A DNA stretch of 64,000 nt. It comes from Lophius americanus. Lineage: Eukaryota > Chordata > Actinopteri > Lophiiformes > Lophiidae. Where the stretch lies: NCBI GenBank assembly GCA_037951165.1, contig JBBDHG010000054.1, forward strand, positions 4,912,001-4,976,000. Direction: 5' to 3'. Positions 25,001-38,626 of this stretch are shown in pieces. Every line of letters starts with the position of its first letter. The stretch's first letter is position 1. The notes under the pieces are model-generated. The model did not search any database. It was not told the origin of the DNA and saw nothing but the letters and a program-made list of their open reading frames with translations. Made by a program: the position numbers and the translations under genes.

Positions 25001-28000
25001 AAGAGTCGTCCTCTCGTGGATTGGATTCGGCCCGTGGTTCCAGAATAATGCATCGATTGAACTCTCTCATTGGCATGCTAAAAAACTCACACTGTCAAAG
25101 TCACATCCAAGCATTTATTCATGACTTTGCAAAAACTGTTTTGCACACGGACTGTATCTTATTCTTGTGGATGCAGTGTGTGTTGTGTACCAATGCCAGG
25201 TGCTCATGATAAACCCATTTCTCTGCAGTGTCATGAGACAATCCTGGTTAACATAAATGGGAACTGACAGACACAGAGAGTCTTTTTCAAAGGAGGATGT
25301 GAAAGGAGTTTACTAAATGTGTTTGAGCACTATGCATGCAGTACTTGTGATGTCAAGGTTGGATTTCATGGCTCTCCATGAGCTTCAAGGCTCGGGAATA
25401 AGGAAATAACAATCACACAGATGTGAACACAAGCTCACACACATACACAAAATACTTTTAACATTATTTCTGGGCGTCTTGCCATTTTAACCCATTAGAA
25501 CAGAAACCCATTTCTCCATAATGGAAAATTATGGAAGACAAAATACACCAAAGTGACTACATGTAACACATTTCTGAGATGACACCTGCATTGTTACATT
25601 GGGGTTTTATGGTTTTCTTTTCCAAATAAATTAGCTTGAGAGTTTCGTGACCAGGAATAGTGACTTTTTTTTCTATTCTTATTTGCAATTTCTCAAAATA
25701 AAATCAAAATTGTAACTTTGTTTTTTGATTTAACAACATGAAAATATAACGATATTGTCCTACTGCCGTAACTTATTTTGTATAATGTTTTCAAAACATG
25801 TTTAAAGAAATACTGGACATGTTATGAATTCATTAGAATTGTTAAGTGGACTGAAACGTACCTTTTGCAATAAAAACAATACAAGATGAATAGTTTATGT
25901 GCACCTTTATTTTCCAACACACAAGAAAACACCCATATATAGACAAACTCAAAGTGTGTTGGTGCGTGTCAGGACGTTCAGAGGAATGAAGTGCTGAACA
26001 GAAGTCAACAGGTGACTGCATTAATGGACTGCATTCACACTGAGAGGCCTGTCACTCATCTTTATTCACATTATCAGCTGCTGCTCATCAAACAAACTGT
26101 GTGCATGTTTGTGTGAATGTTCTGTAACCACTCAATCTTTGTGTGAAATTTGTCTCTGACGAGGGTTTCTGGAGCAAAGCTAAAGAACTGCCAAACTTTT
26201 ATTCAAGAAAGTCTCTCAGAATTAACAGGAACTGCACTTAACAACATGAAAAACTTTTTTCTACTCTCTCTCTTCAATGACTTAAACCCACAGCCGGGAA
26301 TCTTGAGTTTTTATTGTTCAGTCATAATGAATTTGTCTCAGAACATGTTAGCCATTTACTTTTATTTACATGGTCTGTTGGTAATCAGAATATTCGACAA
26401 GCTAGGTTTATATTTGGATTATACTGCAAATCTATGACTTCTCCTCTTATATGTTTGAACAATGCTGACATCCTGTTTATGGCCTCAATGTATAGTTTAA
26501 TAATGAATAGCTTTCCTCGTGTTTATTTATTGAATAGTTCTTTGTTTCCATGTATCTTTTCCCATGTTATATAGAAACATAACATCTTACTAACTCTTTG
26601 TTCTCTCATCTGTTAAAGGTGCTTTATGACGCCCGTGGGATCCTGGCGAAGAACAGAGACACCTTCAGGGATGACATCTTGTTCATTCTCAAAGACAGCA
26701 GGTGAGCACATCATGCTGCCTATCCTCTGCGTGTCAGACATACGTCTGAATCATTCCTGTCATTTGCATGTCTTACAATCACTGTTCTGCACTGTGTGAC
26801 CGCAGGCTTGACTTCATCTATGACCTCTTTGAGCACGTCGGTAGCAGGGGTGGGGATGAGACCCTAAAGATGGGCACGGCCCGACGGAAGCCCACCGTCA
26901 GCTCTCAGTTCAGGGTGAGAATGAATTTTCAAGTTGAATGTCGTGTCTCTGTGCTGCTCCGTATACACTGACCACGTAACCCATAACAACGAACAGAAGA
27001 GGAACAACCTTTATCTTATTCATTTTATCACACTATGTTTTACAATGTTATGAAATTATTCTCTGCATTTCAGCATCAGGAGAAGTGGGGACTCATAAGG
27101 CATCTGAAGAGCTATATGGAGTACAGTGTCTTTCTCAGGTCCACTATGACAGGCGGACTGCATGGACCTAGGTTCGAACCATTGACCTTCTGATGAGTGG
27201 ACTCTGCTCTGAGCCACAGTCTCTCACAGTGTGATGAGAATGAGCAGGAGGACACATAGGACAAATGAAAATGAGGACAGTAATCATGCAGAGATAGATG
27301 CAGTCAGTGTATATGAGCTGCAGAGAATGATGGGTGATGGGATATATGAAATATGCGGTTGAGGCAGTGGAGGGGCGGGGGGTTCAGTGGAGCGCTTAGC
27401 ATAGCATGTCCTAACTGCTGAGGGGAGAGAAGGAGCAGGGGAGGATTTGGCAGGCTGCCCTGGCCTACAGTTCCTGAAGCCAGGGGATTAGGGTTGATCG
27501 CTGGGCAGAGAGGGGCCAACCAGGGGCCAATCACGCTCAGGCCTGCCAGGCCAGTCCTCGCCGGAGACAGTCTGTCTGAGGGAGTGAGGCGGACAAAGAC
27601 TCAGAAGTTCAAGGGTCCATTGAGTTTGTACATTTCAGAGTAATACCCGTAAGCAATGTAAAGTAACGGCTTACTTTTTGAGACAGAGGTCAATGTTTTA
27701 CATGACAAACATGACTGGCTCTGTTTTTATTTCTGGACTTTTATCTGTAGTAGTTATCTGTTAGTCTGACAGTCAGGGTCTTTATACAGCCTCTACAATG
27801 AACCATATAATAGTAGTGGAAAATGAACTAAGAAGATGTATTTATGATTTCTGCCGTTTTACCACTTTACCTCACTGAATTTCTGAGAGTTCACTGTATA
27901 TCTTTACACTTGTGTGATACAATGAGTTACTTTGTAGGCTAACATTTTGCATAGTACAAACTGCATGACTAATCAGTATACAAAATAATGCGTGTAAGTC

Positions 28001-31000
28001 TTTAATGTGTTTATTTCAGGATATTCAAAAAAAAAAAAAAAAAAGTGAAATTCTTCTTAGTTCTTTTCTTCCCAGATTGTCACTCTCAATTTCAAAAAAG
28101 GTCTTTGAAAACATATCTATTCCTGTCTTAAATGTATTGAAATAATCTGACTTGAGCCACACTTTTGTGTGATTACTTTTGGCTCTAAATACTTCCTTCA
28201 CCAATACACTGTAAATACACAACCACAAGCTAACACATGTCTGAATTTCAACTTGACTGTGGCCTTGTACCCGTTTATAATGTCCGTATCATTAAAAGCA
28301 TGTGCATAATTAAATAGAGATGAAGAGATATATATGGACTGAAGAAACAGATTCTCTGCTGCTGCTCGTTCTTAATTCTGATCTTATCCATGTATTTTTG
28401 TTGCAGGACTCTCTTCATTCCCTGATGGCCACACTAAGTGCCTCCAACCCCTTTTTTGTACGCTGCATCAAACCAAACATGGAGAAGGTAGGTCATGCAA
28501 ATTATGATTCAGAAAAAAAATATCAGAAACCGTGCCAGGTCTGGTCAAGGTCAGCGCCTGTAAAGTTAAACATCCTCGTGGCTATTCATAGCTCCCAAGG
28601 CTCAGAGCTAATATTTAGTCTCATTACCGCAAAGTCATACAAACGCTCCACTTGAAAAGTGGCCATTCTTTTTGTTTTTGCTGCTTAATTTCACCACCAA
28701 GAAGCAGTTACTGCTCTCATGCTTTGGTGCAAAGACTCTCATTGTAATTCATAAAATAAAAAAGGCTGTGCAAAAGCACATTCCTGCCGCTTTGCTAGAG
28801 GTCAGAGGTCACTGTTGGCCACTCCAGCTGCAGCGGCTTGGCTGATGCTCCGCTGATCTGGCTGCATCAGTGGAATGCCAAGATAAGACCACAGAGCTGT
28901 GGCTGGGGTGCAGTCAGACGATCATTTACTAGACCTCTTTTCTTCCACTGCTCCAAACCACAGATCTGCAATCCTTCTGCAGATCTGCCCTGTTATCCGG
29001 TTATTTTTATTGGATCTGCATTGTTGTAATATTGGTGGTAGAGTATTTATTATATTGTGTTTCTTTATTATCTGAATGAAAGCGTTATTCTCTGTAATCC
29101 AGTGGTTTTCTCTCAGTTACTCATTAATACAAAGAGTTTTGTGGTTGTCTCTTTCTCTCAGCTCCTCACCTCCAGTTCCCTTTCTGCCATTCCACACTTC
29201 CTCACTCACTTATTAAAATGGAAACGGTCTAAGCCTTGTTCCCTAACTCTCACTTGTTCTTCCTCATATCCATTCACCAGGCCTCTGTGGGCCAAGATGG
29301 AACAAGACATGCTCCTGTCAATCCTGAACGACAGGACTGCGTGTACAATCCTCTGACATCACCTGCACGTTCACACTTATACATGTACTTAAACCATTTA
29401 CATGCACACGCCCTCCTTGGAAAGAAATGTCACAGAGGGACAGGTCAACTTGTTTTCTCTCAATCACGTCCACATGCCGTGCCTCTTTTGGCTCCCTTAA
29501 TCCTCTACTAAAGAGCAGAGGTCAGAGGTCAGAGCTCAGGTAGAAGGTCGTAGATGGAAGAGGGTATGATAATGATAAAGAACACATGCAGTGTGCCTGT
29601 CTTCATGCACGGTAGCATGGGCCTGCAATTATACGGACACATTTGTGGAATGCCTGGGTCCTATGCGAGGCTCACCCAGCACACCATGCCCTCTGTGTGA
29701 CAATGGCCTTCGTCTGATCCCTCTGAGCGATTGAGGCAGCCTGTTTGGAGGTGTGAGGCGGCACACATCATAGATTCTTTTTGGTAAGCAGGGCCTGAGG
29801 ACCACTGGTAACACAGAGCTGTGAACAATGCAGCGGGTTATTCCAGAAAGCAAAGACAGCCCACTGTTCATGTTTCTCTCTGATGGTGGTTTCCTAACAC
29901 TAATCCGATTGTCAATGTAAAGTGATAGCGCTCACCGCTGTAATTTACTTTTACTTTGAGTTTTACTCAACTCATTAGATGTCATGAATTGATGTGTGGG
30001 TTCAACCTTGGAGGATTGCATTTCCCTGCGGGGTTTATCTTTCCCCCAGCTTCCACTAACAGATGGTCACGAAAGCAGCAATCAAACTGCATAAAGCTGT
30101 TTTTTGTGGCTCAACTTTCTATCAATATCTTACGCTGTAAAAAAACATAATCAATTAAACACGGAGCGTGAGAGTTCCTATCATTTGAAATGAATGAACA
30201 GACTGGTGCTGGAGCCTATCCCAGCTGTCAATGGGCAAAAGAGGTGGTACACAAGTTTCATTACACTGTCGACGCATAGGAACAGACAATCAACCACGAT
30301 CATATTCAAACCTGCAGACAATTTAGAGTAATCAGTTCACCTATATTACATGTTTTCGGACTGGTGGAGGAAGCCCACACAAACATGGGGAGAACACGTG
30401 AACTCAATTTTCACCCACTGTTCTGGCTGTGCTAACCACCACCGCCACCATGCTGCCCTAGTTTTCATGTTGTTTTTTTGTTTCTACAGAGACCCAACCA
30501 GTTCAATCCTGATGTGGTCCTGAACCAGCTGAGATATTCTGGTATGTTGGAAACAGTGAAGATCCGCAGGGCCGGATTCCCTGTCCGCAGGACCTTTGAG
30601 GACTTCTACGACAGGTTTGCACCAAGTCGTGAAAAAGAGTCAAATGTGTAATGGAAAATAACTTCATTGTTATTGTAGTGTTTATACGAGTATGTCTGTG
30701 TTTCCACAGGTACAAGATGATCCTGAAGAATGAAATCCACTCATACATTCCGGATGAGAAGCAGAGCTGCTCAGAGCTTCTCATGATCCACGACAAAGCC
30801 GAGAAAGAGTGGCAGCTGGGAAAGACAAAGGTGGAACACGTACACACACGCAAACTTGCACACACAAGCCCAAACTTGTTGGTGTCACTTAGGAGTCACA
30901 TACTGTAAGGTTTATGTACTTAATTATCCAGGCCCTGGATAGTCACTCTAAATGTAACTACTACCCCGTTGTAGCCCCCGCCCTCAATCCAACCATCAAA

Positions 31001-34000
31001 TTTTCAAAAAACTAGCCTGGATCTTCAGGTTTTTACTAAGAAGGATCCAAAACTCTGGTCCCCAATTTGGATGGCCAATCCCCACAATGCTGCTACATGA
31101 AAGTACGTGTCCCTACAGTCTTAATCCAAACACAAACTTACACTTTAGTAAGTTCAAATTGCAGGCTGAAAGTAGAAATGTGCTGGTGAAGCTCCTGTCT
31201 GAGATCTGGTGAAAAATGACTTAATGTTTTTCTGTGACATGGAGCATACACTGATACACTATATATATACGCCTGTATAGTCTTCCAACATGTCACAATC
31301 CTCAGAACTCACTGCTTCAACAACATTTAAACAAACGTCTTCCTTTGATAGGGAAATGAATCAGCTGAAATTCCTGATATATATTGGTTCAATCTGGAAC
31401 AGCTTATTTTATAAGAAGTCCAACTCTTGTTATTCCCAAGCTGTTCATTTGTGCCTCAGCAGGGTGACTCATGTCCCAAACACTGTTCTGGCTGCTTGTT
31501 GTCATTTTACTGCTCTCCTATTGACAACCAGAGTCACACAGCTTCCCCTCAAAACCTCTGACCTGTGACTGACCTGTGACTGTTACTGTAACCGCAGTCC
31601 AGCGTGGGCGCTTACAGTAATCCAGCCTTATTGTCGCTGGAGGCCTCTTGACACGCTCTTATTTCATCTCATTTCTCAGTCCAAATCCCGGTGAGGGATG
31701 TGGAGGTGGTGATGCAACTCTTAGTGTTCACTTTCCTTCTCTCTCCCTGGTCTTCACCCTCTCATTTTCTCTGTCTGCCTCTTTATTTCACACAATCATC
31801 AACTAGTGCGTTCAAAGCCCTCTCTGTGGACTCTCTTTGAATGATTAACCTTAATGACTTGTATGATCAGTACCGAGGAAGCTCGTCCCCCTGTGCATCC
31901 GAAATCCGTTTTATAGGCTTTATTCAAGTCAGCTTAATCCACATTTGTGTCTCGATTACTTCCTGCTCTAACTTTGGGTTCCTCCACGACTCAAAGATCA
32001 ATCAAACAAAAGTCAATTTAATTTTAATTGTCCATTGGGTTGGCAGACTCTAAATGGTATCAACGGCACACGTGGACCAGGATTATAAATGTTTGATGTT
32101 TACCTCATGCTGGTGTAAATATACAATCATAACCACAATGTGCCCATGTTTGTGTGTCTTATGGTTTACCATGTGCACACAGTATGCATCTCTGTAGTCA
32201 ATGTGTTCTACTAGCTTCAGAGAAAGAGTGTATCTTAGTCATTGTACATCCAAGGTCAGAGCTTTGACCTATTGCCAAGCCCACAGATGACCTCTCCACT
32301 TTATAATGTTCACACAGAGGGAGTGGAGGAGATAGGAGGCTTAAGTTTCAAGCCAGGACCCCAAAAACTTCCCAGAGTCCCTCTTTGTCCATCAATGGGT
32401 GTGTTTTGTAATATTTTTGGGAACTCTAGTGTGGGTTGTGGGAAGGGGGCTTAATTTCCTCTGGAGCAACAATCTGTGAGTAATTATATATGTGCTGATT
32501 GTGTGCAGAGGAAGTGTGTGCCCAGAATTAGGGCTTTGGTTGCGTTGCACGGATTTTGTGTGTGTGCATGTGTTTGTGAGCCATTTGTTTTACAGACAAG
32601 GGAAGGATGTAGACCAAGTGGTAGCTTCCTCCTCTCACAGGCTTTATGGAGGCAGGCGGGGCTGCAGCTGTGAGATCCTTTGATTAGTGGAACATCTGGG
32701 ACACATACACGCACATGCAAGTCGGCAACAAATATGGCATTATCAAATAAAGCCAGGTGGCTGGTGTCGCCTCACGTGTTCAGACAGATGAAATCTGATT
32801 GTGTTATAATTTTAATGAACCACTTTTGTTCATATCATAGGTTTAGAGTATTTTGGGAAGGAGCTACAGGCTGCCAGTGTTCCATAGAGGCAAAGGCAGC
32901 CTTGAAAATATTCTCCAGGAGTGAGGGAAGGGTTAACCAAACTCTTTCTCCTTTCCTCATAAGAGCACGGAGGGGTGTGGTTTTTAATCTGGACACCAGC
33001 CACCATCCCTCCCCCTCATCCCTCCATCTCTCCTCTCCCTACCTCTTCCCTCCCTCTCTCTCTATGCTTTTCTGCTTCTGCACGCCAGTTGAGCTACCGA
33101 CCCAGTAATCGCAGCAGCAGCAGCAGCAGCAGCAGTTTGTTAAACGCTCAGGAAGGACGCCTGAACACAATGAGGCTCTGCAGCAGCGGCTTCAGCAGCA
33201 ACACTGCAGAGTCTGTGCCAGCTTTCCCCTCTGCTCTGCTCCACAGTCGGGCGAAGTGGTCCGCCTGCTAGACCTCAGCTGCACCACAACTTCCTCTGCA
33301 GCGGGCACGGGGATCTGGCAGCAGACAACAGGGGCCCGTCACATCTCTGTGGGCCCTCTTTTGCAGCCTTACCGAGAAGAGGAACTAACCCATTCCTCCC
33401 TCTCTGTGTCTCCCTGTCGGCCGGGGTGCTCGTCCTGCAGGTGTTCTTGAAGGAGGCCCTGGAGCAAAGACTGGAGAAGGAGAGGGAAGAGGTGCGGCGC
33501 AGGGCTGGCATGGTGATCCGCGCCCACATCCTCAGCTATGTGGCAAGGTGAGTGGTGGAGGGTGGAGGGTGGAGTGGTGGAGGGTGGAGGAGGGGTGAGT
33601 GGCGGCGACAGTTGTCAGTGTTTGTTTTGTAATAGAGGTGCACAAGCTGTGTGTGTTTGAGGGGGGGGTTATGTGCATGCCTTGACACACGTGTTTACCA
33701 TGACGTGTGTATCTGTGCGTTATGTGGGTATCTGTGAAATATGTAGATTCTCTTGTGTATGATCCACATAAAACCTGCCGATTCACCAATCGTGCTATTT
33801 TTTACAGACCAAGAAACTAGAAAAATAGTTTTGAGTTTCCAAACAGCCAAACAAGTACCATTGCATTTGCTGCAAAGTCACTCTCAGCACAAAGACTGCA
33901 TTTATGCCTCATGTGGGACTTTTATTCACATCGTTAATGACTTTTCATTCCTCAGATCCTCATTCAATTCGTTTTCCCATATAAAGTTTTATTTTGGAAG

Positions 34001-34858
34001 AAGGATTAAAAAAATGGTCATCATTTAACCGAGCACAAGTTGTAATAGAACAAAATCTTCGTTTTGTTCTTTCACAATTGGTTTAGAAAGTGATGGCTGA
34101 GAAATCCAGAATATTTTCATATGATAGAATAGTGCTGCCATAAAACACACTATGTATCAATGAATAAAATATTAATTTATTTGATGAATAAGTTGATTTT
34201 ACCAACCTTAAAAAGAAAAAAGTAGAATCTGGAAGTTATGTTGTATCCAGTCTGAAGGTTAGATGGTCTTGTGCACTTGTATATTTTGAAAATGAGTGTG
34301 TGATGCAGAACATTGTGAGGTTCACGCCCCTTATTTGGGCAAAGATATCTATCAGCAAGAACAAAGCTTTATTGTTAGACTATCAGCAGCAGATCCATTC
34401 TATTGACTCAATCTGTCTCTTCAGACTGAGCCGTAAGTCAAGCAACTCTTTTTCAGCAGACTGAACATCCATCCCTGTGGTGGTTTAAAATCTTCTACAT
34501 GCAGACATCCCAAAGGCATGAACTGTAATTTAGCTTACTCCACCTGTGTGCCACAATATGTATGGTCACGTACTGTCCTCTGAAAGGCTCCGTTGGGAAA
34601 ATATAATGGGGCTGCTGACAGCTACAGGTTACGAATTCCCTTCCTTTCAGAGCCGCTCCTACTAAGGTCTGGCCCTGGATGTTCCCCAAAGACACAAGTA
34701 AAGCCTTTGTATTATTATTTGTAACACTATCTCCGTTCTGAAACCAGTAAAGGCCACGGAGTGATTACTGTGGTGACTAGGACAGGATAAGGGTCAGAAA
34801 GTCAGAGCTACGTGTGTGTGGTCCTTCCTTAGTCACGTGTGTGTGTGTGTGTGTGTGC

Positions 34859-34891
<33 letters not shown>

Positions 34892-37800
34892 TGTTTATAT
34901 GAGTGTGTATTGAATGCAAGCACAGTGAGTGGGTTATGGGGCTTGGTAAAGGGACTAAACACAGCAGCCCACATCGCCACAATGGACCAGCGAAAAGCAC
35001 ATCATACTCTAAACATTACAACAGTCACAATGTACGGCTCTTTTTTAAGAACTGGGTTTATTTAAACAGGAAATGTTCACAAACATACAATATGCTCGCA
35101 AAAATATTGTGATAAACCCTCTCATCCGATGTGAGCTGAAGGGCGGACTGTGAATGTGTGTGTTTGATTTTCTCCATAGGAAACAATACAAGAAGGTTTT
35201 GGCCAGCGTCGTCACCATCCAGAAGAACTACCGTGCCCATTTTTGGAGACGCGTCTTCCTGCGCCTGCGCCTGGCCACCATCGTCCTGCAGAAACACCAC
35301 AGAGGTCAGCTGGGCCGATCGCTCTACCGCCAGCTCGAGGAGGAGAAACAGAAGCGAGAGGAGGAGGAGAGGCGGAGGAGAGAAGAGGAAGAGGAGAGGA
35401 GACGATTAGAGGAGGAGAGGAGGATGGAAGAGGAGAGGAGGATGGAAGAGGAGAAAAGACGACTGGAGGAGGAGGAGGAGGAGGAGAAGCGGCGGCTGAT
35501 AGATGAGGAGATGAAGAGGAAAGAGAAAGAGGAGGAGTCACAAAGAAAGGAGGAGGAGAGGATGGCAGCTGAAGCAGAGTTGACAAGGTAATTCACTTTT
35601 TTGGTGTTTGTTAACATCGTTGATCTTTCATTTATGAGCAAAATGATCATGGGTGTGTTTTTTATTCTGTTTATAGGAACTCGCTGGTGAACGGTGTTTG
35701 TGAGAAGGTAAATACATTTTCAGATAAAAGAAAAATTACAATGTCAAAAATGGTCTCCCCTGTGAGTAAATCTGTCTCTCCATGTTTGAATGTTCCATCT
35801 GTAGAAGGAGCTGTCTCTAACTCTGTCCCACACTAACACCTCTGAGGAGGAGAGCCGTCAGATGGATGAGATCCTGCGGCTAGAGAGGGAGATTGAACGC
35901 CTGCAGAAGCAGCAGGAAGACGGCGTGTCCCTTCTCGGAGATGTCTCCAAGGAGGAGCTACGACAGATGAGGGATGCTGAGATCTACAGACTGGAGAAGG
36001 AGGCCTCCCGTGTGGCTACAGAGTTCTTGGATCTCCTGGACTTTGGTGGTTTAGAGCCATCCCTCTCAAGTGAGGAGAACCTCCACGATCCCACTGATTC
36101 TACTGCTCCTCTGGCCGAGGAGGAGATGGATGAGGGTTTCCACGCTGAGGACGAGTGTATTCCATTGCCTGACTACCCTTCTCCGGCTGTGGCTCCTCTG
36201 GGAACGGAAGCCTTCCAAAATATTCCCCCTCCTCCGCCTGCCTTTGCTGAAGGAGTAGTGGACACCACTTCCTCAACTTCTTCTCCTGCATCAGCAAACC
36301 TCTCCTCTCTTACTCCTGACAGCACAAGTCAGGCCTCTCCTCAAAATGACTCCCTGTCTCCCAGACCTCCTCCACCTGCTGTTGTCACTAATGGAGATAG
36401 GAGATCATGCCAGAGGGCCAGCAGGGGGTCGCACATTGAGCCAGTAAGCGAGGAGCCACCCCACTTAAATATGGCTGACACAGAGTCAGATTACGACCAG
36501 GAGGAGTTTGAGGAGGCTCACGGTATTTCAGGAGCTAGCACAAACGGTGGCCAACTCACCGATGAGGAGATGTTGCGAAAATCCACCTGCACCCACAACA
36601 GCCTGGACTCCTTCAGAGGAAGCTCAGACTCGGTGAGAACTAATGAGCTGAGAATTATTTCAGTCTGAAACAGCAGAGCTCATGATCATGTGGTGGACCC
36701 TCAGAGGGCCGCTGGAAGTACATTTTGTACATCTAGCCAAATACGCAATTCTGTTGGAGAAAGTGTATTATTATATTATATTAAATATATATCTTTAATC
36801 ATCCCTCAGAGTGAAACAAAACATGGGAATGGCCGCGTTTTCAATTTCAATGTCCGATCTAACTAACAATAGTACACAACGTGTGTGTGTTATGCCCTTC
36901 AACGGCTCACAGTAATATAATATTCCGTGTGTAATACAGTATTCTGCACACAAGCCTGAATCATCTGTCAACAAAAGTCTTGGTTAATGTCAGCATTGCA
37001 GTGAAACACTATTGCATTTATTTGTTTTGGCTCCGCTGACGAGCAGGTGAATCTGGGAGTCAGGACAGCAAAATGTCAAAGGAGTGTGCGTGTGTGTGCA
37101 CAGGTGTGTGTGTGTGTGTGTGTGTGTGCGTGTGCCCCCTTGCATGTGTTGCACCTGTTTATCTTGAAATTACACGACAAATGTGTACATTTTAACATTT
37201 AAACTCTGCAAGCTGTCCCTCTATAGAATTCCAAATCATAACAAACAGTCTGTGTTTCAGTTTATAGACAGTGATGAAGACAACGACGGCTACGTGGACA
37301 CAGATGAGGAAGTTTCCAATGGGAGGGTGAATTTGCTGAATGGCAGCGGGCCTCCATACTTCCACGGCTACCTCTACATGAAAAGTGAGTAGCGTTACCA
37401 GATCCCTGCCCAGCAGACATGCAGATGATTCAAGCATGGTTGAACATGGCCTGCCCTGCTGCTGTGGGGGTCTTAGACACTTTCCATGTTTTTTTTAACT
37501 TCCAGGTTTGCTTTCTATTATTTAGATTTTCTGACCAACTTTTACCTTTAATCCCAACATTTTAATAGAAATATCTGCACTTATACCTCCTTACAACAAC
37601 TTCCTTCACAAAATAGACCCATTACTTTAGTCAGTGGTATTTATTTTGCGTCATGGCATGCTTTTCAGACTTCAAGACTCATTTCAGCGTAAATGGACTA
37701 TTGCACATAAAAAAGGAGATCCGTTGGTGTATCCATGGAAGCATATCACACACGACAGACTAAACAAGATGTTTGATATGTAATAAGAGTAAAGTAAACC

Positions 37801-38594
37801 GTGACGATGTCGTTCTGTGTTCTATTCAGGGTGTTTTTCTTCACTTTTGTCATTCACACTGAATACAGTCTTTGACTGTGAATGATAATAATGCGAGCTG
37901 GAATTAAAGTTCTAATCCTTTAAATTAATATTATCTTAATATTATATTCATATAAAATGAGGCAAAGTAAATATACTCCTACTTGAGTAAAGAATGTATA
38001 TACTTCGCCCACCTCTGGGTTTTAGAACCTGTGCTGTCAACTTCATGCCTGGCTGTGGAAAAGATGCTCATCCTGATATACAATATAAATAAAACACACT
38101 GTCTTTCTCCCTTTGCCCGGTGCATCGCTCCCTCTTTCAGGCGGTCTTATGATCCCATGGCGTCGTCGCTGGTGCGTCCTGAAGGACGAGACCTTCATGT
38201 GGTTTCGGGCCAAGCAGGACTCCGTCAAATCCGGTTGGCTTTACAAGAAAGGAGGAGGAATGTCCACCTTGTCCCGCCGCAACTGGAAGATGCGTTGGTT
38301 TGTTCTACGTGAGGCGAAGCTCATGTACTTTGAGAACGACAGTGAAGAGAAGCTGAAAGGAACCATAGAGGTCCGCACAGCCAAGTAAGAGCTAAAAAGA
38401 ATGTGTTCTTTCCTTTTGATCACTTATTCTGGGAATATTCTTATTATTCCCCAAATAAACAGATTTATTCACCAAGGCTTTGTGTTTTCTCTAGGGAGAT
38501 AGTGGACAATCATGAGAAGGAGAATGCACTGAACATTGTGACTGAGGAGAGGACCTACCACATCTATGCAGAGTCTCCAGAGGATGCCAGGTAC

Positions 38595-38626
<32 letters not shown>

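Larger units (their letters stand above)
28488..30489. other. myo10 intron 19, 2.0 kb
   Basis: Carries two identical DR1 motifs (28799, 29519) and a degenerate dispersed repeat that reaches almost to the acceptor of exon 20. Confidence 0.6.
30831..33440. other. myo10 intron 21, 2.6 kb
   Basis: Non-coding; AT-rich for the first 2 kb, then the GC-richer, CAG-repeat-bearing block at 32,940-33,440 discussed separately. Confidence 0.6.
33548..35179. other. myo10 intron 22, 1.6 kb
   Basis: Starts with the GGTGGA minisatellite and includes the GT/GC microsatellite at 34836. Nothing else recognised. Confidence 0.6.

Noticed and set aside
33256..33450. ORF running into myo10 exon 22 that could be an alternative N-terminus
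   Set aside because: It is out of frame with exon 22 (offset 185 bases) and has no similarity to known proteins.
35212..35650. Long minus-strand Ser/Pro/Leu-rich frames opposite the lever-arm exon
   Set aside because: Mirror images of the purine-rich E/K/R coding strand of myo10 exon 23.
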